Origin: Solenopsis invicta
Lineage: Eukaryota > Arthropoda > Insecta > Hymenoptera > Formicidae
Direction of reading: 5' to 3'
Assembly: GCF_016802725.1 (NCBI RefSeq)
Contig: NC_052665.1
Location: 13,026,501 to 13,090,500 of the forward strand
Length of the DNA stretch: 64,000 nucleotides
The notes beneath the pieces were generated by a model. It had not been told where the DNA came from. It did no database searches and was given only the letters and a program-made list of their open reading frames with translations. Of the stretch, positions 37,280 to 47,627 are shown in pieces (the stretch's first letter is position 1; every line of letters starts with the position of its first letter). The position numbers were made by a program, and so were the translations under genes.

Positions 37280-37905
37280 ATCGCGAAACATTTGAATAGG
37301 ATGGCGCGGAGTGAAGCTACACTGTCTGGGAATTATATATTCCTACGTTTCGCGGGAATCATTTACATGATTACCAAGGACGCGTGTGACGCGTCGGTCG
37401 TTTCGTCTCAACGTGACAGCACGAGATTACCCTCGTCGTCTCGAGACGAGGTGCCATGTCGTAGGTACGATTTCGCGGATTACGTCGAATCGAGGTAGTA
37501 GCCATTCAAGGCGACGACCTTCGGCGGGCCGTGGCCGAAAATATCTTGGGCCGGATCGCTCTATTTTACTCGGAAGACTCGGGGGAGCGGGAGACGACGA
37601 CGACGTCTTCGTCGACGGGAGAAGGTTACAGCCGAGTGCACCGGCGACGCATCTGTTCCGCAGCTGTCAACCGTGTCAATTGAGCATCGAGGCCGGGGAG
37701 GCGCGTTACCGATTGCAAAACACGACGCAGCGAATACGTTGCGTCGCGATTGTCGTCGCTATTCGCCGCGTCGGCGAGGACGAGATACTCTTTCGGGTCA
37801 ACGGGGATCCGCCGGAACCCCGCCGATCCGAGGTGCGAGGTATAAATCATCATCCACATTCTTGCGTCATCGGAGATGAAGCGTTATACACCTATCAGGC
37901 AGGCC
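37280..37905. promoter_or_regulatory. CpG-rich intronic block with a 174-codon open frame
   Basis: A CpG-rich patch with a plus-strand frame open from 37386 to 37910. The frame is arginine-rich, has a GACGACGAC-coded acidic run (DDDD) near residue 70, and shows no domain I know. There is no matching acceptor/donor pair, and opposite-strand frames are also open. I favour regulatory or neutral CpG-rich DNA over a gene. Confidence 0.25.
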
Positions 37906-38252
37906 ATTAATCGCTATATTGTATTCACGGCAGTTTAGTCTGCTCGCTGGATCTATATACAAGATGTGTTTGGACAGACTGAACCTTACGAAGACGCCGG
38001 TAAACAACGCTATATTGTGAGCGGTTGAAAGCTAAGTGATTTCCGAATGATAGGGTAGAAGTTTGATTAAATTAATGTGTCGAATTCTAAGAAAATCATC
38101 CCGAGTCCAAATTTCATCTGTCGAGATGGTTCTTAATATTGGTAATAAAAAATCTGCTCCAAGTAACCCGGAAACGAAAAGAAATTCAAATGAATTGAAA
38201 ATGGCAATTTATTTTAATTTATTCGAGCTCGTGTTTTAGAGTCCCGGAGTAT

Positions 38253-38396
38253 TTTTGGATTTAAATGCGAAATGCGCTATTCATCAATTTGAATCAGGTT
38301 GCGGATGGATTTATGTTTGCATTATATTTTTGCATTATTTTCGGATTTAAATAGATTGAAATACGAAATAAACTATTCATTATCATGTTGAATTCG
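38253..38396. repeat. Imperfect direct repeat
   Basis: TTTGGATTTAAATGCGAAAT...CTATTCATCAATTTGAATC (38253-38310) recurs as TTCGGATTTAAATAGATTGA...CTATTCATTATCATGTTGAA (about 38338-38396) with small indels. Confidence 0.55.
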
Positions 38397-38569
38397 GATA
38401 TATCCATATTAAAAAACTATTTTTGAAGCATTCAACGTCTTTTAAATTTATAATAAGAAGACCTGTTTCGTTATGAGAAAAAAAAAAGAAAAGATTCGCT
38501 TTATATACTAAAGTGATTCGAAGTGTCTCGAGCCCGACACTATACTTAACCGCGAGTAAAGTGTGACAA

Positions 38570-38940
38570 GTAATAAGTGCGTCTTTTCCGTCCACTAGTT
38601 ACGCGCACGTGCGCGTGCACGCGGCGGCGCGCATTTACGCATCGTCACTTTCCATTTACAAGATATTTGCCGTCGATCTATACGATCGCTCGATCATCGA
38701 TCGGATTTGTGTGCCTCGCACACACCTTGAGCGAACCACGGATAAATGATGAACGGTCGCGTTTTAAGACGATTCCGTCGACACGCATAATCGCCGTGAC
38801 GACGTGCGTGTATGCGTGCGCGCGTACGCATGTACGTGCGTTCTCATTATTCATGCGACACGGCGCATCGTCGTCGCCGTCGTCGCCGGCCATCTGCGTC
38901 GCAAATAATGCTCACTGCTACACGTACACCACGGTCCACC
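38570..38940. promoter_or_regulatory. CpG-rich intronic block with GTGCGTGC/ACGTGCG motifs
   Basis: Dense alternating purine-pyrimidine sequence, for example GCGCACGTGCGCGTGCACGC near 38602 and a second TGCGTGCGCGCGTACGCATG run near 38813. It contains E-box-like CACGTG and could form Z-DNA. No exon is called. Confidence 0.3.
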
Positions 38941-40466
38941 ATTTCCTGAATAAAACAGCTCCATCAAGGATGACGGAGCGCGCGAATCTGTCAAAAAAGG
39001 ACACGAAGGTTGAGCACAACCTTCCATATCAAACTTTCGAATAAATACATAATAATTTTCCTTAATGTGTAATTGAATAAATTAATTTTGCAATAACTAT
39101 ATTACAAAGGTGTTCATGAGAAAATTATGAAAACTGTATATGAAAAATGATATCGATGAGAGTTTTTATTTTGTGCTTCTCTCGTCGCATAAATTTCTCA
39201 CAAAAAAAACAAAATCGTTTCTTTCGCACGTGGGTAGACAGTGTATAAAAAAAGCCATTTCTCAATCGTGAAATCCTAGTCTTGCAAATTCGGCATGGAT
39301 TATTCTGCATTCGTCCGAATCAATACAGGTAGCGCGATATAAGCCGTATAAATGTATCTGTACGTACCTAACGCCAGTCGCACAGTGATAAACTATTACA
39401 TGGGAATTGCAGAAGAGAATGCGTTATTAAGATGATAAACGAACGACAGCGGTGGCGATTAATCGGCACCGGCGTGGCGAATGCATTCCTGCGTTTTACC
39501 GTCGACGTTTGGTTATGCTTTGGCATGTGAGAAGAGAGAGCGAGCGAGTGAGAAGGAAAGAAAAACAGAAGAGATGGATGGCATAGCTACCTGCGTGCCT
39601 ACGCACTCGCGAGCGCACGTGTTTTCGTGCCCCGTAACGACGTGAAAGTGAATGGCAACGCATTGATGCGTACAGTTATGGCGTGCAAAAAGGTCGTCGA
39701 AGGACACGCGAGATCTCGATGTTTCCACGACTCCGCGTGTCTGGGATTCTAGTTCACCTCTTTGGGAGACCTAGACCCAGCGGACTTTGCATCACGTTTC
39801 TTCGTATCTGCGTTCCAATTTTGTCCCTTTCCCTGCTATCCTAGATATTTCGTGTTCGATCGATTCTCGTTCGTACTAGTTTCTCGCAAGTTTGATGAAT
39901 TATTAAATTATACACTTTTTATTATTCTCTAACGTGAAATTTCAACATTTGTTCTAGAAAGCTGAAAGTATCGATAAATTGTTCGAGATTTTTTTAATTA
40001 TTTTACATATAGATGAACAAATGGACAGATTCGAGATACCCAGATAGTAGAGATAGTAGAGATGAGGCACCGTTTTGAGCATGATATTGTAAGGGTTAAT
40101 CGAGAATCATCTTTCCGCGATTTTTCGCCGCTTTGCTAATCCAACTGGGTCACTGGTGCTCGACAGATTAAATGTAATTATGTTTTTGCTATCAATAACT
40201 ACAAAATTAATTTGATCGCTAATTAAATATTTGCTTGATATTTCTCTCGGTGTATTAACTTTCAACACAAAATGTACTAGAATTTAATTAGAAATTACCA
40301 TCTCTGGAAGGATACCTTATAGATAAAGTTATCTAGAGGTCAAGAAATTTGACATTTAAGTCTTCAAATCCCTGGTTAGACCACGGAGGTTTGAAATTCC
40401 GCAGGCAACTTCTGTGAATTGAAGTACGCAGGAGGTAGGAATCGTTTGCGCGTTTCCTTCGCCTCC

Positions 40467-40505
40467 TGACGTCAAAAGTCGATGACGTTAGCTGCCTGAT
40501 GACGT
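40467..40505 (+). promoter_or_regulatory. Cluster of three CRE-like sites
   Basis: TGACGTCA at 40467-40474 is followed by TGACGT at 40483-40488 and TGACGT at 40500-40505. The first is a full palindromic CREB/ATF site and the others are half-sites with one or two extra bases. Regulatory function is inferred. Confidence 0.4.
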
Positions 40506-43479
40506 GGTCGCCGAAACTTTGTTGCTTCATACCCGTGGATTTCTTTCGGCGTTCGTGGAAGTAAATAAATATGAATTTCCAAGAAGATCAAATTGGCAGA
40601 ATTTAAAAAAATATTTGAATTTATTTTTTATTATAAATGACTGATGAAAAAACTGGAAACATCGAGTAAAAGCATTCAGTAAAAAAAAAAAACACAGATT
40701 TTTACTCTGGCCTTAAAAAGCTTTTCATTCAGATTTATATATTTTTCGATATTTAACGTTCTCTATTATTCTAAAATTAGTTTTTACATTCAGCCAAAAG
40801 ATTTCTATATAAAAATAAGTGTAGGCAATCAAATTATAGTAAATGACGATGGATACTTAGATCATAGTCGGTAGGAAGTGAATTCAAAGCCCATGTTATT
40901 TGAACAAATACATCTCTTGTGTATTTATTTAATCATTAGAGACAGAAAAATATTAAATAATATTGAAATAATGTATGAAATGTATATCAAACATTTTAAC
41001 AATAAAAATTAAAAGAAATAAATTGGCTCTTTTTATCATAGAAAATTAGTATTTTTACTTTGGTAATTAGTATTCTTACACCGAATTAAAAATCTGTTCT
41101 TTTTTTTCATCTTTATTTTTGATGTTTCATTCAAGGAGGAAAAGCGCGGCCTGTGTAGCTATAACGGATATTCGAGTGATTTGATCGTAGTGAATCATGT
41201 GCTTAGCTCATTCGTGTCTCGCGCAAAATCTCACCGGAGATTTTCGACGCGAGTGTTGTGCTCATGGCGCGACTGCTCGCGAGATGGGATCGCCAGTCAA
41301 GTGAATCGTCTCACGCACGTGCGCCCGCGCAGCCGAACGTGAAAGTGAACGCACGCGCGAGCGGACGACGTGGTGGGCAGTAAGGTCGATGAAGGACGCT
41401 TTGCGTGGATCTCGAGCACGACAACTGTGCTGTACGTGGATCTTACACCATAAGAAAAATATAAATGAAATAGAAAAAATAAAAGTATGTGAAAAATAAG
41501 AGTAAAATTGTATAAACAATTGGAAAAGTTGCATGTTTTACGTTATGGAAATATATGTATTTCACACATTTATGTGATTTTCATGCTTGTCCTACTTTAG
41601 TCTTTGCTGAATATTTTTGTAACTTTCAGAGACGAATATTCATTACGTGAAATTTATTGGCTGATATTCTCGAAGCTAAGAATAGTCGCGAGAGATCCTC
41701 TAGATTTTTATGAAGGATAATTTTATACTTGGGAAATAAAATCTTTCGAATCGAAAAATAAACCGCCAACCGAACGATTTGCTCGACTGAAATTTATGAG
41801 ATAATAAACAATAGGACGCTGTTGTTCGATTTAACTCTTCCATTTGGTGATGTCATCGCCGTCTATATTATTTGTTGTATAGTACACTCCTCGCACGGCA
41901 CTCACATACGAGATGCGAAACATTCATAACGTTGTCGATCGAAAGACATCTTAAAATTGATTTCGAAATTAGACAAGTGGCGATAAATAACGCTCGACGA
42001 TACTAAAGATGAAAATGGAAAAATTTGTGCGGTTCTATAGACTGACATTAAGAGTCCAGCACTTCGCGGTTTATCGATTACGCTCACTCAAGATTGATGA
42101 TTAAAGACTAACGGCAGACTGTGGTTTTTCGCAGAAATCTTCGCTATAAATCTCGAGGTGCCAGAATGTACGACAGAGAAGTGAAGAAACGTGTCAAGAT
42201 TAATCATACGATTTTCTGTAGTTCGTATTGAATAATCAATTTCTTCGATTTAAGTTGAAATAAGAGGTGCGGGGAAAGACAGAACGAATGAAGGGAAACC
42301 TCGTCGGATAGGCAAGGAGAGCCTCCTTTAATATCCTGACGTTACGTATGTCGGACATTACGCACGCAATTCACTGGGGTGCTGCAAGGGCTGCGGGAAG
42401 AGCGGCCCGCTGCGTCGGATCGAAGTCGTCTCCACGTGCATCGCGTTGTTACGTCATCGTCGACGTTGTTCGTCACCGCGCTCGGTCAGAAAATTCCGGA
42501 TATTCTCCGGCTGCCGACGTATAATTGTCGTCGCTATTAATGGAGTAACACGAAATCATGTTACGAAATCACGATGTTCCATTCTACCACGTAGAACGCA
42601 TGCACGCGCGTAACTTGCACGCGCATTGGTGTGTTACACCATGAGAAAGAGTGTTGACAATACTGACATAGAGATACTTTCTCTTAAATGCTTAGACATG
42701 TTAATACTACTGTGCTCTAGATTTAACTACGTTTAAGATTTTAATGTTGGATTTTTGTTTGATATTACGAAGTTTATTATTGATACCTGGTGATATATTG
42801 ACTGCATGTTATCATGGAATATTACAGATGTGACATGTTTTATTCCGTTTCTTTAAAGTTTGAATCATTAGTACTGCCAATATTATTAGATCAAATTATT
42901 CCAGTTATTATTATCAAAGTATTGATTTTTTAAATTCAAAACTGTACTTTCATTCTTGTTTTAAAAATAAATACGAGTTTTTTTTATGATAATCTTATTT
43001 ATAACTTTTAATTTATTTTATAAAATCTTTATTTCAGAACAATTATATTTTTATTTTATTAGATTTATAACAAGTTCGATTTTGTAAAATTTTAAGAACT
43101 TCCATTAAAAGAATTGTTTGAAAAATTAAAATATTGAATATTAAATAAAATATTGGAGTTATCAATATTCATCGATATTGATCTACACGTTATCATAGAT
43201 TATAAGATATAATACAATTCCGTTTCATTTCTGGAAAGTTCAAATTATTAACTGCTTAATATTGAAAACGATTATTATCTGAAATTCTTTTTAAAATATC
43301 TTTTCTTAATTATTCTAATTATTTATACGTATAAAGTTTTATGCCTTTATGCTTATTTTGAGAACTATACAATTATTTTGTGACAAAATTTATTTTATAA
43401 ATTTTTGGAAAATAATTTCATCTAAAACGTAGGTCGAGCGCTTATCTTTTTAAATACGTTTAAATTCTAAGAATTGTAA

Positions 43480-44180
43480 TCGCAATGAATCATCAGAACT
43501 AAAATAATCAAAATTGCGTACACTTCTCTTGCGACGCCAGGTGTGGCGTCGATACTTGCCTCGATATCAAATGTCGCGATTAGTATTACAGTGTTTGCAT
43601 AGCGCAATCCTATTCGGGGCACACGTGCTGGTATGAGCGCTGGGCGCGTTGCAGCGACGTTACGTACGAGGATGCGTAGCGCGCTGCAGCCGCAGGTGCA
43701 CACAGGTGGTGTCTGCCGATGCCGGGGCGACGCGTGTGAAAGAGAGCGGTATGGTTGCGACGTGGCGGAAAAGGGGCAATGGGGATGGAGGGGTCAGAGG
43801 GGGGAAGGCGGCCCTAGTCACATGCCGGAAAATGTCAACCACGTGCGGGTACACGAGGCGCTTGTGCTCGCCTATAATCCGTCCGGCCGCGGCGACGGCG
43901 CGATGTAAGTAAGCGCGCCGTCCGTCGTCGTAAGAGGAGCGCGTGATAAAAAGAAAGAACGTTCCCAGCTGTGTCGCGGCCGTGCAATTCACGTGGCAAC
44001 TGCACGGGAAACTATGGACGCAAGCCTACGTTTCTTTCGTCTACTTCCCTCGTTTCTGCGCGGTTTTTATCTCTTTCTCTCTTTTCTGCACCTCCGTTGT
44101 TCGCCGCTCGTTGCCGATCAACGTTTCGTTGACCCAGGTCCAACTCTGTGCTCGCGGACTAATGTTCGCGTAACGGAATG
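43480..44180. promoter_or_regulatory. CpG-rich block near the 3' end of intron 1
   Basis: The longest CpG-rich patch in the second half of intron 1, 3.3 kb before exon 2. A G-rich plus strand (about 43780-43810) is followed by a pyrimidine-rich stretch (44030-44100). It might be an internal promoter for a shorter transcript, but I find no first exon with a clear donor; GATGTAAGTAAG at 43903 is the only donor-like site. Confidence 0.3.
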
Positions 44181-44570
44181 ATTGTTTTCTCGAAATTGAA
44201 CACCGCAACTATTTATTTTCTCTTTTCTTCTCTTGACTTTTTTCTAGGGAAATTTTTAGCTTTCAGCTCCGCGAGCTGTAAAAATTTCGCAAGTAGTCCG
44301 ACCTTGTTGCGTTGATCTTTGCGACTGAGGGCTATCCCCCGCTCCCTCATTCTCGTGTCGCGTGATATCGACGATATCGACAACTTCGTCCTTGAACTCT
44401 TGTACGAGTGAACGCGTTCGGTAAACATAATGCCAATCTCCATCATTGTTGTAAAATTATATCGGAGACTCTTGTGGAACGCATTTATTCTTGCCATTGT
44501 TTTGTATTTAGATTGTTCTAGACTGATTTTCTCATTAACGTTTCTTTTGATATCGTTCGTTTTTCAGTAC

Positions 44571-46010
44571 AAGATGTAGCGTGTTTAATTAAAGAATACA
44601 ACCTTTAAGAATAGGACCTACTTCTCGTAAACAATTCCTGCATCTCAAGAAGGTTTTATTTTTGAATTAATCAATTTCTTTTAACGTAATCGCATTAAAA
44701 ATTTATTATATTATTTAAGTAATATATTATTTAAAGTTAAATCGATGGAATATCTTTCCAAGATAAAAATTTAGACTGTTCTAGACTGTTATCTCATCAT
44801 TTTTTCGATATTGCTTGTTTTTAATGTAAGACGTAGCATGTCTAATTAAAGAATACGATCTTTAAGGGTGCAAGAATAAACAAGCGCGGTTTCTCAAGAA
44901 AGTTTTTTGAATTGATCAATTTTTTAAATTTAACCGCATTAATCATTACTTGAGTAGTATATTATTCCTTGAGTATTAATATATTATTTGAGTAATATAT
45001 AATTAAACCAATAGAATGTGATTATTCTTCAAAAATAAAAATTTTAGGTTTTCCTTATCTGTCTTTTAATACAAGATGTAACATGTCTAATTAAAGAATA
45101 CGATCTTTAAGGATACAAAAATAGGACGTCTCAGAAACAGTTGCTGTCTCTCAAGAAAGATTTTCAAATTGAACAATTTTTATCTTACCCGCATTAAATA
45201 TTCATTGAGTAACACTTAAAATAAGCAGAATTTAATGTATTGTAACGGAAGCAAATGTCAAGCAGTTAGAAATATTTAATGTAACCAAAAGTGCACTAAA
45301 TTTCATGCACATACTTTTCAGTTAAAGATATATTAAATTTAATGTTTAACTTAAAAATACACTGAATTTCATTACATTCTCAACAGTGTAATATATTATT
45401 TAGAGTTAAATCAATGGAATGTGATTGTTTTTCAAAAATAAAAATTTAGGTGGTTATAAACCGAAGCCTTATCTCAACGTTTTTTCATTGTATTGTTGTC
45501 TGTCTTTTAATATAAGTAGCGTATCTAATTAAAGAATACGAACTTTAAAGATGCAAGAGTAGGATTTATTTCTCAGAAACAGTTGTTGTTCACGAAAGAT
45601 TTTATCGTTTTCGAATTGATCAATTTTTTTTTTACTAAACCGCATCAAACATTTATTGTAATATATTATTCAGTGTTAAGTAACTGGAATGCGATTATTT
45701 TTAAAAGATAAAAATTCATGCTAGTCCAGACTGGAATCTTACTTCATCGGTTTTTTCTTTAATATTGTTTATCTTTTATATAAAACATAATGTATCTAAT
45801 TAAAGAATATGATCTTTAAGGATGCAAGAATAGGACCTACTCTCTCAAATTGCTATTTCTCAAAAAACAAATTGCTACTTCTCAAGAAAGATTTTACCAT
45901 TGTTAAATGGATAATAAATTTTTACCATTGTTAAATGGATAATAAATTTTTTTAATTTAACTGCATTAAACATTTATTGAGTAATAAATTATTGAGTATT
46001 AAATCTATAG
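44571..46010. repeat. Degenerate tandem array, five ~250-270-bp units
   Basis: The landmark TCTAATTAAAGAATACGATCTTTAAGG recurs with variations in units that start near 44571, 44828, 45073, 45515 and 45783. Each is followed by AAGAATAGGAC, CTCAAGAAAGATTTT, ATTGATCAATTTTT, CCGCATTAAACATTTATTGAGTAATA and AAAAATTTAG blocks. Spacings are about 257, 245, 442 and 268. The long third spacing is explained by a separate 177-bp insertion. Units differ by many substitutions, so the array is old. Confidence 0.8.
45212..45388. mobile_element. 177-bp insertion within the tandem array
   Basis: Compared with neighbouring units, TTGAGTA and TAATATATT are separated here by 177 bp beginning ACACTTAAAATAAGC and ending CTCAACAGTG. 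TA at 45210-45211 and 45389-45390 fits a TA target-site duplication. Inner sequences ACTAAATTTCATGCA and ACTGAATTTCATTAC are related. It is probably a small non-autonomous element. Confidence 0.6.
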
Positions 46011-47497
46011 ATATGAAGGAAAGGCATGATGTAAATTCCACAGTATCTCTCAAAATAATTAACGCGAAATCTATTAGTGACGTAAGCGTTTATTGACACG
46101 TTAAAAATGCAAATCTACAATTCGTAACGTTACGAGAATCTCTATTCTAGGTACGATAATGCGATGAGAACGGTGCTTGACCTATTTTTTTCAGAAGGAT
46201 TGTTTGTCACATGGCTCTATCCTCTCGACGCATGAATTATTAAGCGTCGGATGAGATCCGATTTGTGATGGCTTATTAGCGAATTACCGGCTGTCGGCGG
46301 CCTTCTGACTCCGCTTGAGTCGGAATTACGACGTATCTGTGTCACATGCATGCGAAGAACGCTGCAGCGGAGAACTCTAACCCGTTAAAAATTTATGTTA
46401 CAAGAGGGATTCGAATGCCGACAGACCCCTCGGCGAACCGTCGCGGCGTACAATGGACTAGGGAAAACGGTGTCGCCTGCAAGATTCATAAGCAACGACA
46501 TTGCCGTGCTTATCAATAATGCGCCGGAGCCTCGTGCTTTTCCCGTTCACTCTATTTACGGCGGAAAATCTATAACGGGGCAAGGGACGTGCACAGGGTT
46601 ATTGACTGAAACATATATTCGTGTCGTGCGGTTGCGTAAGCTTCGCGAGAAGCAGATGCATTTAGCTTCTTGATAGCGTCATGACGCGCATAAGCAGTGC
46701 GTCGATTTTTTTTTTTTAAATAATAAATCACTTTTTCCTGTTTACAAATGCGTTAAAAAGGATTTAATTCTGTAATTAATATTGAATTTAACTTAGTGAA
46801 AAAATAATAGTTATTTAATCAAACGAGAGAATCAACTTGAATACTTTCTACGATTTGAATGTACGTACGCTTTAATGTAATTATATAATTTCAAGTAATA
46901 AAAATCGTTAATTAATAAAGTTAAGTATTTTATACATGGAAACTTAGTACCGCTCTTATTGATTCTTATTGGCAATATTAACATTAATTGAATAATTTGC
47001 TGACTAAAGTTTAAGGAAATCAGGAGACAGTTGCCGAATGTGTATATACAATGAATGTAAAATATTTTAGAATAAACTTTCTTGAACATATAAACATAAA
47101 CGTTCAGTATAAAATTTGCGTGATATCATTATCAACTAACACGTAAAGTTAGCACGCGCAAAAAAGAAGTGTAATTTGTTAAATTTTTGTCTCTATATTA
47201 AGTACTTATTTTTCATTTATTTCATTTATATATCTTTTTGTCACTAAATGATTTGTATTAAGTAAAAATACACAATACTGTTGAGGTACTATTTAGGCGG
47301 ACTAATAGATACGCAGTTCAGCAACTCTCTCCTATATGTATAAATTATATAATTATTTTTTTCATATTTATGTACATACAATTTAAATATAAAAACATAT
47401 AGTTTTTACTTCTTGAAAATGGCAATCTATCTTACGTTTTTAGGTCATCAATACTGTAGATGACTAATCGTATACTTTCCGATTTTTTTTTTTTCAG

Positions 47498-47627
47498 TCT
47501 GGATGGTAGATCCTGCAAGGACGAGATATACAGAATGGGTATAGGAGCTGGATACTGCGAGGGCAACCTGAACTTCGCAACGGCCTCGGAGGATGACGAG
47601 GTTTACACCAAGAAGAAGGTCTCCAGG
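47498..47627 (+). CDS. Second coding exon of the plus-strand gene
   Basis: A 130-nt exon has a strong acceptor (twelve T then CAG) and a consensus donor (AGG|GTGAGT). Its first base completes the split serine codon of exon 1, followed by 43 codons starting LDGRSCKDEIYRMGIGAGYC and ending YTKKKVSR, in phase 0 at the donor. The other two frames stop early (TAG after three codons; TAG about 16 codons in), so the spliced frame is the only one open. The peptide has an acidic SEDDE cluster followed by a basic KKK, two cysteines and a GIGAG glycine stretch. I know no family with this signature. Downstream exons lie outside or were not recognised. Confidence 0.85.

Larger units (their letters stand above)
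21996..47497 (+). other. Intron 1 of the plus-strand gene (25.5 kb)
   Basis: The intron is bounded by donor GTGAGT (21996) and acceptor TTTTTTTTTTTTCAG (ending 47497). It holds AT-rich DNA, numerous repeats listed separately, and CpG-rich patches at about 23140-23480, 27700-28230, 29640-29960, 30580-30830, 31480-31960, 33760-33960, 36400-36890, 37280-37900, 38570-38940, 41140-41420, 42290-42640, 43500-44170 and 46240-46680. These alternate with AT-rich stretches in which I see nothing (22.2-23.1, 28.4-29.4, 39.0-39.4, 40.6-41.1 and 42.7-43.4 kb). Further alternative exons or nested genes could be missed. Confidence 0.75.

Noticed and set aside
37386..37910. 174-codon plus-strand open frame
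   Set aside because: No domain, no supporting splice sites, arginine-rich. Kept only as a CpG-rich block.
46395..46673. 92-codon plus-strand open frame near exon 2
   Set aside because: No domain, no splice-site pair and no in-phase link to exon 2.
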